Source: Liminaster sp045576355
Lineage (GTDB): Bacteria > Bacteroidota > Bacteroidia > Bacteroidales > UBA3663
NCBI GenBank assembly: GCA_045576355.1
Contig: JAZNGG010000010.1
Span: 1 to 22,718 of the forward strand
Reading direction: 5' to 3'
DNA: 22,718 bases
The position numbers were made by a program, and so were the translations under genes. Position 1 is the stretch's first letter. Each line of letters opens with the position of its first letter. Under the pieces are notes generated by a model that did not search any database, had not been told where the DNA came from, and was given only the letters and a program-made list of their open reading frames with translations. Positions 8,771 to 17,032 of the stretch are shown here, piece after piece.

Positions 8771-9454
8771 ATGAATCTAAAAGTTGAAAATCTGAAAAAA
8801 GTGTTTCGTACAGAACTTGTTGAAACCTTAGCCCTTAATCATGTATCTTTAGAGGTTAAAGATGGAGAGTTTTTAGCCATCATGGGACCATCCGGTTGTG
8901 GCAAATCCACTTTGCTCAATATCTTGGGTCTGCTGGATCATCCGGATAAGGGAAGTTATCTGCTTGATGGGGAGGAAGTGTGTGGTTTGAAAGAGGCTGA
9001 GCGTACTCGTTTTCGTCGGGGGAAGATCGGATTTGTTTTCCAGAGTTTTAATCTGATTGAGGAACTCAGTGTACGAGAAAACATCGAGTTGCCGCTCACT
9101 TATATGAATATGAAATCTTCCGTAAGGCGCGAGAAAGTCGAGGAGGTTATGAGAAGTGTCGCTATCGATCATCGAGCAGAGCATTATCCGAACCAACTAA
9201 GTGGTGGACAGCAGCAGCGTGTAGCCATAGCTCGAGCCATTGTCTCCAATCCCGGTCTTATTTTAGCCGATGAACCTACCGGAAATTTGGATACGAAGAC
9301 AGGTGAGGAGGTCATGCAACTGCTTTCTGAACTCAATCGTAAGGGGACTACAATAGTTATGGTGACTCACAGCCGGCGAGATGCCTCTTATGCCCATCGG
9401 ATAATTAACCTGCTGGATGGTGTCATCGTCGAATCTCTGGAAAACAGATTATAA
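8771..9454 (+). CDS. ABC transporter ATP-binding protein, MacB/LolD-like
   Basis: This 227-residue ATPase powers the transporter. Walker A is GPSGCGKST (39-47), the Q-loop is FVFQSFN (~88-94), the signature LSGGQQQR is at 143-150, Walker B ILADEPTG at ~164-171, and the H-loop His is in MVTHS. All are intact. The size and the signature fit the LolD/MacB/FtsE group that works with FtsX-fold permeases, matching the next gene. The permease frame extends back into this gene, but its real start is 40 bp after the stop. Confidence 0.93.
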   Translation: MNLKVENLKKVFRTELVETLALNHVSLEVKDGEFLAIMGPSGCGKSTLLNILGLLDHPDKGSYLLDGEEVCGLKEAERTRFRRGKIGFVFQSFNLIEELSVRENIELPLTYMNMKSSVRREKVEEVMRSVAIDHRAEHYPNQLSGGQQQRVAIARAIVSNPGLILADEPTGNLDTKTGEEVMQLLSELNRKGTTIVMVTHSRRDASYAHRIINLLDGVIVESLENRL

Positions 9455-9494
9455 TCAGACCTTTTCGGTGCCATTAACTAATATTATTTATCCT

Positions 9495-11876
9495 ATGATT
9501 ATCAAGAATATTATAAATAATCTGCGTCGATTTGCCGTCTCTACATTTCTCAATGTTGTAGGCCTCTCGATAGCCATCGCCTCAGCCTTTATTCTGCTGG
9601 TTCAGGTCGAATACGACTTCTCTTATAATGATAACATTCCGGGAGCTTCCCGCATCTATCGTTTGGATACACCTAATTGGGTTGACCTTGATGGATATCA
9701 GTCGGTCGTGCCTCTGCCGATCGGTAGAAAAATCGGAGACGGACACCCCGGAGTAGAGTCTTATTGTGTAGTAAGTCCTTTTATGGCTCCCAATGTATTT
9801 GTCCCCATCCGAGAAGGGGAAGAAATGGTGGTTAAAACTAAAGGACTCATCAGTACATCCTCGATAGATAAAGTCTTTTCGATGGAGGTGATGAAAGGTG
9901 ATTTTAACCGATTGGATATGCCTAAGACTGTCGCCGTCTGTCAGAGTGTGGCCGAACGGCATAGTTTGAATGTTGGGGACCAGATCGTATTTGGAGATAC
10001 GCTTACCATTGAGGCTGTATTTCGCGATTTTGAAAAAGGAAATGATTTTCATGGTTTCGAATTCATTTATAAGGGAGATTTGGAAAAGTATATGAATAGA
10101 CCCGGAGACTGGAGTTTTATTTCCTATTATAAGCTCTACTCAGAGGAACATTTGGAGTCTTTCTATACACATATGTGTCGGGTCATTTATGATTGGGCAT
10201 ATGCAAATGATCCCAATGCCGAGAGCTTTGACTCTGTCATGGAAGAAGATCGGAATAGCCAGAATGGCTTTCCCCGCTTGGTATCGCTGAGCGAATCCTA
10301 TTTCTGTCCGTCAAAATATTATCATGTAGACTCCGGAAACCGTACTTTCACTTTTGTCTTTTTGAGCATCGCTGTCCTGCTCTTGGTGATCGCTTTCATC
10401 AATTATTTTAACTTTTTCATGTCCTTGATTCCTCGGCGCATCAGGGCGGTCAATACCGAAAAAGTTTTCGGTGCTACCCTTGTCCGACTGCGTGGCAGTT
10501 TTGTCTTGGAGTCGCTCTTTTTGGTCAGCTTGGCCTTTTTCTTTGCCACTCTACTCGTAGAGGGTGCCCGTTATACCTTTATTGCAGACTATGTCTCCTC
10601 TTCACTGCTCCTTTCCGATCATTGGGCACTCTTGGGGTTACTTCTTATAGCTACTCTTTTACTGGCTGTGATCAGCAGTCTTTATCCTGCCTACTTCATT
10701 ACGTCGATTCCTCCGGCTATGGCTATTAAAGGATCGTTTGGTAATAGTACTCATGGCCGACGACTTCGCTTTTTCCTCCTATCCTTGCAGTTTGTTATCT
10801 CTGCTGTTTTGATTTCAGCGACTATGTATATCAATATGCAGTATGATTACATGATGCATTATGACATGGGATTTAACAAAGAGAATGTTCTTGTTACGCA
10901 TCTTACCAGCCATATCGGTTCATCGCAAAGCCGTCGTCAGCAGTTGGCAGAGACTTTATGCAGACACTCTCAGATTACGGATGTTACCTTTACTTCCGAA
11001 GATTTTGTAGCCGATGAACGTATGACTTGGGGACGGGAGATTAATGGCAATCAGATTTATTTGGAGTGCTGTAAAGTTTCCCCTAATTTTTTGGACTTTT
11101 TTGAGATCCCTATTGTCCAAGGTCGGAATTTTACCTCTACTGATCTCAAACACAAAGCGATGATTATCAATGAGACCTCCTGGCGTAACTTCGGAATGCC
11201 ATCGGGAGATAGTCTTAATAATATTGCCCTATCCGGTTACCCCATTGTCGGAGTGTGTCCTGATTTTCAGTTCAAACCACTCCGAAATGATTGCGGAGAC
11301 TTTGCATTTATTGTTAATAAATCGGATGCGTTGGGTCACGTATATTTCCGCACCGCTCCCGATGCTAATCTCAAAGAGGTGATTGCCTATGTGCAGCAGT
11401 CTGTTAAAGGACTTGATAAATTTCGCTCTCGGGAGATTAAAGTATGGTTCTTTGATGACGAATTACAAGCTAACTACTTGGCTGAGCAACAGGTTAGCCG
11501 GATCATTTCCCTTTTCTCTATCGTCTCTATCTGCATCTCTCTTTTAGGGGTCTTTGGTCTCGTCTTCTTTGAGACTCAATATCGCCGCAGAGAGATAGCC
11601 ATCCGTCGGGTTAATGGTGCCGGTCATCGAGAGATAATACATCTTTTTGGCAAGACCTATGCGCTAATGGTCACGATCTGCTGCCTAATCAGTATTCCGA
11701 TCACTTACGTTGCTATGAAGATCTGGCTCAGTTCTTTCGCCTACAGCATTTCCCTTTCGCCATGGGTATTTGTCGTCTCATGGATTTTCATCTTCGTGAT
11801 AACGCTGCTTATCGTCGGTTGGCGTTGTCATAATACTTTGCAAGAGGATCCTGTCAATGCTTTACACAAGGAGTAA
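9495..11876 (+). CDS. ABC transporter permease with two MacB/FtsX modules
   Basis: A 793-residue inner-membrane protein with about eight membrane segments: one near residue 20; a group of three after a large periplasmic domain (FVFLSIAVLLLVIAFINYF first); one at RRLRFFLLSLQFVISAVLIS starting the second half; and three at the C-terminus. This is the duplicated MacB periplasmic core plus FtsX layout common in Bacteroidetes. The reading frame opens at 9417, but that start overlaps the ATPase gene by 38 bp and lacks the family N-terminus. Met at 9495 (MIIKNIINNLRRFAVSTFLN) fits the family. It is the last gene before a strong terminator. Likely role: ATP-driven efflux of a small molecule or lipid through the adaptor and channel. 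Confidence 0.88.
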   Translation: MIIKNIINNLRRFAVSTFLNVVGLSIAIASAFILLVQVEYDFSYNDNIPGASRIYRLDTPNWVDLDGYQSVVPLPIGRKIGDGHPGVESYCVVSPFMAPNVFVPIREGEEMVVKTKGLISTSSIDKVFSMEVMKGDFNRLDMPKTVAVCQSVAERHSLNVGDQIVFGDTLTIEAVFRDFEKGNDFHGFEFIYKGDLEKYMNRPGDWSFISYYKLYSEEHLESFYTHMCRVIYDWAYANDPNAESFDSVMEEDRNSQNGFPRLVSLSESYFCPSKYYHVDSGNRTFTFVFLSIAVLLLVIAFINYFNFFMSLIPRRIRAVNTEKVFGATLVRLRGSFVLESLFLVSLAFFFATLLVEGARYTFIADYVSSSLLLSDHWALLGLLLIATLLLAVISSLYPAYFITSIPPAMAIKGSFGNSTHGRRLRFFLLSLQFVISAVLISATMYINMQYDYMMHYDMGFNKENVLVTHLTSHIGSSQSRRQQLAETLCRHSQITDVTFTSEDFVADERMTWGREINGNQIYLECCKVSPNFLDFFEIPIVQGRNFTSTDLKHKAMIINETSWRNFGMPSGDSLNNIALSGYPIVGVCPDFQFKPLRNDCGDFAFIVNKSDALGHVYFRTAPDANLKEVIAYVQQSVKGLDKFRSREIKVWFFDDELQANYLAEQQVSRIISLFSIVSICISLLGVFGLVFFETQYRRREIAIRRVNGAGHREIIHLFGKTYALMVTICCLISIPITYVAMKIWLSSFAYSISLSPWVFVVSWIFIFVITLLIVGWRCHNTLQEDPVNALHKE

Positions 11877-11945
11877 CTTAGTGTGTGCAATGTGTGAGAG
11901 TTCCCTTTCAAGATTATAATCTCTTGAAGAGAGAAATATGTTATG

Positions 11946-11983
11946 AAGCTGTGTTAAAATGAAAATTTTGACACAGCTTTTTT
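11946..11983 (+). terminator. Strong terminator of the efflux operon
   Basis: A 15-bp stem (11946-11960 / 11965-11979, with one T-G pair) closes a GAAA tetraloop and runs into a T-tract (11978-11984). It lies about 70 bp after the permease stop. Confidence 0.9.
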
Positions 11984-12009
11984 TATCCTCAGAAGGGTAT
12001 TTTTAACGC

Positions 12010-12088
12010 GCGTACCCTCGTTGTCTCATGAGCGTACCCTCGTTGCCTCACGAGCGTAGCCTCGTTGTGTCACGAGCGTAGCCTCGTG
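12010..12088. repeat. 22-bp tandem repeats with internal palindromes
   Basis: Three full units and one partial unit of about 22 bp: 12010-12031, 12032-12053, 12054-12075 and 12076-12088. The consensus is GCGTASCCTCGTTGYSTCAYGA. Each carries CTCGT near the middle and ACGAG across the junction with the next copy, so adjacent units can form CTCGT/ACGAG hairpins. The array is more G+C-rich than its surroundings. It lies between the efflux terminator and the biosynthetic locus. Confidence 0.9.
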
Positions 12089-12426
12089 AAATTGCAACAT
12101 TTTATTTGTTGCCCGATATACCTCAAATTTGCGAACAACATGTTTTTTCTTGATTTATTTTAGCAGATGTTTTTTTACTTCATTAGCTGAAAAGATTTAC
12201 ATCTTCACTTTTGCTCTACTGCCGAAGTTTACAGTTTTTCAAAATCCATGCTGCAAGAGTTGACATTTCGGTAAGATGGGGCAGCAGGTGTCCATCTTCG
12301 ACACTTTTGCTGCTTCTCAGCCATTTGCCTCGGGAAAAACTATAATCCCGAGGAGTGGAGCCGGCAAAGATGAGCCGACGGAGAGAGTTTGCACTCTAAA
12401 AATGACCGACATATTAAAAAAATCAT
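12089..12426. other. Non-coding leader region, partly hairpin-rich
   Basis: No credible gene is present. The first ~170 bp are AT-rich. From 12273 the sequence can fold: GCAGCA/TGCTGC (12281-12286/12308-12313) encloses GTGTC/GACAC (12288-12292/12300-12304), while AAGATGG/CCATCTT (12273-12279/12292-12298) is a competing pairing. A further perfect 8-bp stem CCTCGGGA/TCCCGAGG follows (12328-12335/12346-12353). I recognise no known riboswitch class in it. Confidence 0.5.
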
Positions 12427-12434
12427 TATTTTTG
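12427..12434 (+). promoter_or_regulatory. Candidate -7 promoter element for the biosynthetic locus
   Basis: TATTTTTG matches TAnnTTTG and lies 43 bp before the methyltransferase start, a usual distance. No clear TTG is found at the expected -33 position, so the assignment is tentative. Confidence 0.4.
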
Positions 12435-12476
12435 CTCCCTAAATAAAAGACTAACAAAAAGATCAAAATAAAATAT

Positions 12477-13589
12477 ATGTATTTGTCACCTGCCTTGGAG
12501 AAGGCATACACACGAGAGACTCTTTCAGCCCGCGAGGCACAGCGGCAGGCTGAGTTTATCGCTTTTGGTCCTATTGTCTTTCAGGCTTCACGTCTGATGG
12601 TCAAGACGGGAATCTTAGAAATGCTGCGTGAGAGTGATGAGGGATTGACCCGTGAGGAGCTTACAGCTCGTACCGGATTGAGTGATTATGCTGTTAAGTG
12701 CCTGCTCGAGGCTTCGCTCTGTATTGGTACGATACTAGTCAATGTGGAGACGGAACGATATACGCTCTCCAAAGTGGGATGGTTCTTGCTGACAGATCCT
12801 GCCACACGGGTCAATTTGGACTTTAATCACGATGTGAACTATGAAGGGTGGTTTCACCTGGAGGAGGCTCTACGCGAGGGACGTCCGGCAGGACTGAGCC
12901 ATTTTGGACCTTGGCCGACAGTCTATGAGGGTCTCTCGTCGCTCCCGGAGCAGGTGCAGCGGAGTTGGTTTGGGTTTGACCACTTTTATAGCGACAGCTC
13001 CTTCCCTGAGGCACTTCAGATTGTCTTTGGCGAGCTTGGTGCGCGTCGGTTGCTCGACGTCGGGGGTAATACCGGACGATGGGCGATGCAGTGTGTAGCG
13101 CATGATCCGGAGGTTGAGGTGACCATCGTGGATCTGCCTCAGCAGATTGCCTTGATGAGACAACAGACGGCAGGGAAGCCCGGCGCAGAGCGTATCTCCG
13201 GCATTGGGATGAACCTACTTGATCCGGAGGCGGCATTCCCCACCGGTGAGCATTATGATGTGATTTGGATGTCGCAGTTCCTCGACTGTTTCGGTGGCGA
13301 GGAGATCGTGAGCATTCTCCGCCGTGCTGCCCGCGTGATGGACAGCGAGAGCCGCCTGCTCATCATGGAGACTCTTTGGGATCGTCAGAAGTATGAGCCT
13401 GCAGCCCTATGTCTGACACTGACCAGCCTCTACTTTACAGCCATCGCCAATGGTAACTCCAAAATGTATCACTCCGAGGACATGACGCGCTATGTGGAGG
13501 AGGCTGGCATGACGGTGGAGAAGATTTATGACCACCTGGGTCAAGGGCATAGCATCATGGTGTGCAAAGTAGCAGAACACAGAGGATAA
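12477..13589 (+). CDS. SAM-dependent O-methyltransferase (acetylserotonin/hydroxyneurosporene MT-like)
   Basis: This 370-residue enzyme should transfer a methyl group from S-adenosylmethionine, probably to a hydroxyl on the aryl head group (inference from aryl polyene loci). An N-terminal winged-helix dimerisation domain (~30-110: MVKTGILEMLRESDEGLTRE; YTLSKVGWFLL) precedes a Rossmann domain with the SAM-binding LLDVGGNTG (192-200) and acidic residue D219 (TIVDLP). This two-domain layout is that of the Methyltransf_2 family, and the length is usual. It opens the biosynthetic operon, 21 bp ahead of the LpxL-like gene. The DNA here is clearly G+C-richer than the flanking regions. Confidence 0.85.
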   Translation: MYLSPALEKAYTRETLSAREAQRQAEFIAFGPIVFQASRLMVKTGILEMLRESDEGLTREELTARTGLSDYAVKCLLEASLCIGTILVNVETERYTLSKVGWFLLTDPATRVNLDFNHDVNYEGWFHLEEALREGRPAGLSHFGPWPTVYEGLSSLPEQVQRSWFGFDHFYSDSSFPEALQIVFGELGARRLLDVGGNTGRWAMQCVAHDPEVEVTIVDLPQQIALMRQQTAGKPGAERISGIGMNLLDPEAAFPTGEHYDVIWMSQFLDCFGGEEIVSILRRAARVMDSESRLLIMETLWDRQKYEPAALCLTLTSLYFTAIANGNSKMYHSEDMTRYVEEAGMTVEKIYDHLGQGHSIMVCKVAEHRG

Positions 13590-13610
13590 AAAGCATATCA
13601 GAATAAAAAA

Positions 13611-14531
13611 GTGAAGACAGACTTGACACATGACGAGTGGCGAGGGCGGACCGGAGGTTTGCCCTGGATGCAGCGGACGCTGATCGTGCTCCTATCACAC
13701 GTGGATCAGCGCATCATCTATGGCGTCATGGCATGTGTCGTGCCATTTTATATGATTTTCTCTCCGCGGGGCTATCGGGCGCAATATCGTCTTTTCCGGG
13801 AGCGGATGGGATTGTCTTGGTGGCGAGCCTTCGGACGGGTCTATCTCAATCACTTTCGTTTTGGGCAGATCATCGTGGACCGGTTTGCAGCCTATGGCGG
13901 AAGGAAGTTCCGCTTTGAGATCGAGAACTATGACCTTTGGCTTCAGCATGCGCAGCGGGAGGAGGGCTTCATCCAGCTCTCTGCCCACATGGGTAATTAT
14001 GAACTGGCGGGTTATTCGCTATGTGCTGAACATAAACGGATACACGCTTTGGTCTTTATGGGGGAGACTGCCACAGTAGTGGCCAATCGGCATCGTTTTT
14101 TTACACCCAACAACATCGAGATGGTCCCCATGATGCCGGACATGTCTCACATCTTTATGCTGAACAATGCGCTCAGTGACGGTCAGATCGTCAGCATGGC
14201 AGGAGATCGTATCTTTGGGTCGCAAAAGTCGTTGACTTGTGACTTTCTGGGCACCCGGACGCAGTGGCCCTTGGGACCGTTTTCGTTGGCTGTCACTCGG
14301 GGGTGTGCCGTGCTGGCTGTCTTTGTGATGAAAAAGGACTGGCAGACTTATCAGATCTTGATCCGCCCGCTGACGACTGACACAGATGTTTCAAGACCCT
14401 GCGGCAGGCGAGATCGGCTCGAAGCTGCGCAGCGCCTTGCAGAGCGGTTTGTCACCGAGGTGGAGCAGACGTTAAGGGAGTACCCGACGCAGTGGTTTAA
14501 TTATTATGACTTTTTTCGCCTTGACCAATGA
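13611..14531 (+). CDS. LpxL/HtrB-family acyltransferase
   Basis: A 306-residue inner-membrane-associated acyltransferase of the lipid A lauroyl/myristoyl transferase family (LABLAT). The catalytic HxxxxE signature is HMGNYE (His126, Glu131), preceded by a hydrophobic N-terminal segment (~24-50). Another family-like block is VSMAGDRIFG (~200). It starts with GTG; the frame from there keeps an N-terminal EWRGRTGGLPWMQR stretch that looks native, whereas the first ATG would remove it. Relatives in aryl polyene/flexirubin loci are thought to acylate the pigment or its lipid anchor rather than lipid A. The stop overlaps the next start by 4 bp (ATGA). Confidence 0.85.
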   Translation: MKTDLTHDEWRGRTGGLPWMQRTLIVLLSHVDQRIIYGVMACVVPFYMIFSPRGYRAQYRLFRERMGLSWWRAFGRVYLNHFRFGQIIVDRFAAYGGRKFRFEIENYDLWLQHAQREEGFIQLSAHMGNYELAGYSLCAEHKRIHALVFMGETATVVANRHRFFTPNNIEMVPMMPDMSHIFMLNNALSDGQIVSMAGDRIFGSQKSLTCDFLGTRTQWPLGPFSLAVTRGCAVLAVFVMKKDWQTYQILIRPLTTDTDVSRPCGRRDRLEAAQRLAERFVTEVEQTLREYPTQWFNYYDFFRLDQ

Positions 14532-14977
14532 GTGTACAAATGACAGACGAGGAGTTTTTAAAGATCCCGATCCGGGAGTTACTGCCCCAGTGTGACCCCT
14601 TTGTGATGGTCAGCCAGTTGCTGCATTACGACGAGGTCGTGACGCGTACTCGTTTTTATGTCTCTGCTGACAATATTTTTTGTCAAAGAGGTGTTTTTTC
14701 CCCTTGTGGCATGGTGGAAAACATAGCACAGACTTGTGCAGCCCGAATCGGGTATATCAATAAGTATATCTTGCATCGTGACATCGATATCGGTTTTATC
14801 GGTGCGATCCGCAGCCTTACGTTTCATGCTTTGCCTGAGGTGGGAGAGACCATAGAGACAAGCATTGAGATCTTGAGTTCAGCTTTTGGCATGTCGTTGG
14901 CTAAAGCCGAGATCAGAGACGCGATGGGACATCTGCTGGCAGATGGAGAGATGAAAATTTCGTTGAAAGAAGCATGA
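14528..14977 (+). CDS. Hotdog-fold dehydratase-like protein lacking the catalytic His (ApeP-like)
   Basis: This 149-residue protein has the FabZ/FabA hotdog layout: a LLPQCDPFVMV start, a VSADNIFCQRGVFSPCGMVE central-helix region and a late GFIGAIRSLTFHALPEVGET segment. Where FabZ has HFPGxPxxPG followed by the catalytic Glu, this protein keeps the Glu (E64 in MVENIAQT) but has FCQRGVFSP in place of the His motif. Alone it should not be a normal dehydratase. The second hotdog gene at 19878 has the reverse pattern. Aryl polyene systems are known to use a paired ApeI:ApeP dehydratase, and this is the likely counterpart. It overlaps both neighbours by 4 bp. Confidence 0.8.
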   Translation: MSVQMTDEEFLKIPIRELLPQCDPFVMVSQLLHYDEVVTRTRFYVSADNIFCQRGVFSPCGMVENIAQTCAARIGYINKYILHRDIDIGFIGAIRSLTFHALPEVGETIETSIEILSSAFGMSLAKAEIRDAMGHLLADGEMKISLKEA

Positions 14978-16062
14978 TAGTCAAAATAGCAGATAATATC
15001 ATTTCACCCCTTGGGATGACGACCCGTGACAATCTGGATGCAGTGCGGGCAGGTTGTTCGGCGCTCAAGTTGCACCAGCGACCGGAGTTGCCGGAGCCGG
15101 TCATGGCATCCCTTTTTCCCGATGAGGGAGAGGTGGAGCGCTCCTATGAGTCGCTTGTCCTCCTCTCGGTGAGTCGGGCTCTGGCGCAAGTACCCCGACT
15201 CGCAACAGAGTCCTCGGATGTGGTTTTGATCCTGTCATCCACCAAGGGCGCTTCGACCGGAGACGAGGGTGAGCCGCTGGGGGAGACTGCTCTTCGTGTG
15301 GCAAGACGCCTTGGTATCACCACTGCTCCGCTCACTGTCTCCAATGCCTGCATCAGTGGCCTTGCCGCTCAGATCCTTGCCATGCGACTTCTGGAGTCCC
15401 GTCGTTATCGGACCGCTATCGTGGTGGGGTGTGACGTGCAGAGCCACTTCATCATCTCCGGATTTCAGTCACTCAAGGCCCTCTCTGTCGATGAGTGTCG
15501 CCCCTTTGACGAGGAGCGTTATGGGCTTAATCTGGGAGAGGCTGCTGCTACCATCATTTATCAGTATAAGTCGGTTGAAGAGGTCACATCGGAGGATTGG
15601 GTGATAAGCCGTGGCTGTGTGCGTAATGATGCCTACCACATCTCCGCTCCCTCTCGTACTGCCGAGGGGTGCTATAGGGCTTTGTCCTATGCGGTGGCTG
15701 ACATTGACCCGACTCATATTGCCTGCATCAGCGCTCATGGCACTGCTACACTCTATAACGATGACATGGAGTCGAGAGCTATAGATCGCGCCGGCCTCAA
15801 CGATCTCCTTGTGAGTGGGTTGAAAGGCTATTATGGGCACACGATGGGAGCTGCAGGGCTGCTGGAGACGATCATATTGATGCATGCTATAGATGAGGGC
15901 TGGATCCCCGGCACGCGGGGCTATGCTGCGTGTGGCACAGTGAAGGAGATCCACGTTTGTAAAGATCATCAGCCGACATCGTGCCGCACATTTGTTAAGT
16001 TGATGTCCGGATTTGGAGGCTGCAATGCCGCCGCACTTTTTCAGAAAGGAGGTCAACTATGA
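14974..16062 (+). CDS. Beta-ketoacyl-ACP synthase (FabF-like ketosynthase)
   Basis: A 362-residue thiolase-fold ketosynthase that condenses acyl and malonyl units on ACP. The Cys-His-His set is complete: Cys126 (VSNACISG), His255 (SAHGTATLYND) and His289 (GYYGHTMGAAG), with conserved Lys284. The C-terminal glycine-rich FGGCNAAAL is also present. It is shorter than FabF (~410) because loops, notably near the N-terminus, are trimmed. This resembles the ApeR-type extra ketosynthases of aryl polyene loci. Because the locus has another ketosynthase, this one may act at initiation or on a different chain. It overlaps both flanking genes by 4 bp. Confidence 0.88.
   Translation: MIVKIADNIISPLGMTTRDNLDAVRAGCSALKLHQRPELPEPVMASLFPDEGEVERSYESLVLLSVSRALAQVPRLATESSDVVLILSSTKGASTGDEGEPLGETALRVARRLGITTAPLTVSNACISGLAAQILAMRLLESRRYRTAIVVGCDVQSHFIISGFQSLKALSVDECRPFDEERYGLNLGEAAATIIYQYKSVEEVTSEDWVISRGCVRNDAYHISAPSRTAEGCYRALSYAVADIDPTHIACISAHGTATLYNDDMESRAIDRAGLNDLLVSGLKGYYGHTMGAAGLLETIILMHAIDEGWIPGTRGYAACGTVKEIHVCKDHQPTSCRTFVKLMSGFGGCNAAALFQKGGQL
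16045..16052 (+). promoter_or_regulatory. Full-consensus Shine-Dalgarno sequence
   Basis: AAAGGAGG lies 6 nt before the ATG at 16059, inside the end of the ketosynthase gene. It is unusual for this window, where other starts have at most weak matches. It confirms the start of the next gene. Confidence 0.75.
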
Positions 16063-16649
16063 GACTTTTAGGTCATGTCCGGATCACTACAGAGACAGTG
16101 GTCATCAATGGCGAGCCCTTATCGATCGAGCAACATCTGAGTGCCGAAAATGGGCAATCAGCGCTGAGGGGAAAAACATTACTTACCTATCTCTACAAGA
16201 AATACGTCGGAGACTATCCGAAGTTTTACAAGATGGACCTCCTCTGTCGTTTAGGTTTTGTCGCATCAGAACTGCTGTTGCAGCAACCTGAGGCAGGAGA
16301 GCGATTTGTTGAGCGAGAAGATCGGGCAGTTGTCCTTTTTAATCGTAGCGGATCTGTCGTAGCAGATCGGGAATTTGAGACAACGATCTGTTCCGGTGAG
16401 AATTATTTCCCCAGTCCGGCAGACTTTGTATATACACTGCCCAATATCGTCACAGGCGAAATTGCTATCCGCAATGGTTTTCGAGGAGAAACCTCTTTTA
16501 TAGTGCTCTCTCAGAAAGATGAGGGACAGATGCAGATTTTGCTCGAACAGGTATTTCAGGACCAGGGCATCTTTTCGGTGCTCGGAGGTTGGGTAGAGGC
16601 CCCCTCTGCGGATGAATTGGAGGCAGATCTTTATCTTTATGGCAGATAG
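16059..16649 (+). CDS. Ketosynthase-like fragment protein without active-site Cys
   Basis: A 196-residue protein that I place tentatively with the short beta-ketoacyl synthase N-terminal-like proteins (ketoacyl-synt_2 type) of aryl polyene/flexirubin loci. The clue is ENYFPSPADFVYTLPNIVTG (114-133), like the segment before the KS active site, and a distant VLGGWVE (174-180) like the later KS strand (VVGGAE). No Cys is present where a ketosynthase nucleophile would be, and no HGTGT or GHT motifs follow, so it cannot catalyse condensation. A structural or partner role is possible. The N-terminal ~110 residues are not recognised. It is tightly coupled to the ketosynthase gene (4-bp overlap, strong RBS). 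Confidence 0.7.
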   Translation: MRLLGHVRITTETVVINGEPLSIEQHLSAENGQSALRGKTLLTYLYKKYVGDYPKFYKMDLLCRLGFVASELLLQQPEAGERFVEREDRAVVLFNRSGSVVADREFETTICSGENYFPSPADFVYTLPNIVTGEIAIRNGFRGETSFIVLSQKDEGQMQILLEQVFQDQGIFSVLGGWVEAPSADELEADLYLYGR

Positions 16650-16720
16650 TGCTCTGTGGCGGACACCTGCATAAACAGGACATTTATTACTTCAAGACAA
16701 CATACACTCATAAATATATA

Positions 16721-16728
16721 TAATATTG
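16721..16728 (+). promoter_or_regulatory. Weak candidate -7 element before the ACP gene
   Basis: TAATATTG differs by one base from TAnnTTTG and lies 46 bp before the ACP start, in a 125-bp AT-rich gap (16650-16774). It may provide a second promoter inside the locus; no -33 element is clear. Confidence 0.25.
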
Positions 16729-16774
16729 TTTCACCGATCCCTATCATTGAGGATCATCATAATCAATAAGAAAA

Positions 16775-17032
16775 ATGGAAGCATTGATCAAACAGCTAAA
16801 AGAAGAAATTATCGAGACTTTGAACCTTGAAGATCTTACCCCCGAAGAGATTGAGGACGATGCTCCTCTCTTTGGCGAGGGATTAGGGTTGGATAGTATC
16901 GATGCCCTCGAACTGATAGTACTTTTGGAACGTAATTATGGCATTAAATTCCAGACACCGGCAGAAGGCAAAGAGGTCTTTCGTTCGGTGAAGGTAATGG
17001 CTGAGTATGTGACAGCCAACCGCAAGAAGTGA
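16775..17032 (+). CDS. Acyl carrier protein
   Basis: An acidic 85-residue ACP. The phosphopantetheine attachment site is Ser41 in LGLDSIDALEL. The helical layout (helix I at 2-17, helix II at 42-53) is standard. It carries the growing chain for the adjacent ketosynthases. Its stop overlaps the following start (TGATG), so the ACP is translationally coupled to the KS-CLF fusion, its expected partner. Confidence 0.93.
   Translation: MEALIKQLKEEIIETLNLEDLTPEEIEDDAPLFGEGLGLDSIDALELIVLLERNYGIKFQTPAEGKEVFRSVKVMAEYVTANRKK

Noticed and set aside
9417..9494. Upstream start for the ABC permease
   Set aside because: It overlaps the ATPase gene by 38 bp and adds residues with no family likeness.
12010..12088. 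Possible CRISPR array
   Set aside because: Repeats of 22 bp abut directly with no spacers, and no cas gene is in the window.
12273..12353. Known riboswitch (cobalamin, TPP or SAM)
   Set aside because: The conserved core motifs of those classes were looked for by eye and not found.
12317..12511. Minus-strand 64-codon frame near the locus leader
   Set aside because: It overlaps the methyltransferase start and the -7 element, with no recognisable domain.
15469..16056. Minus-strand frame of 195 codons over the ketosynthase
   Set aside because: Antisense to an intact ketosynthase with all catalytic residues; no family resemblance.
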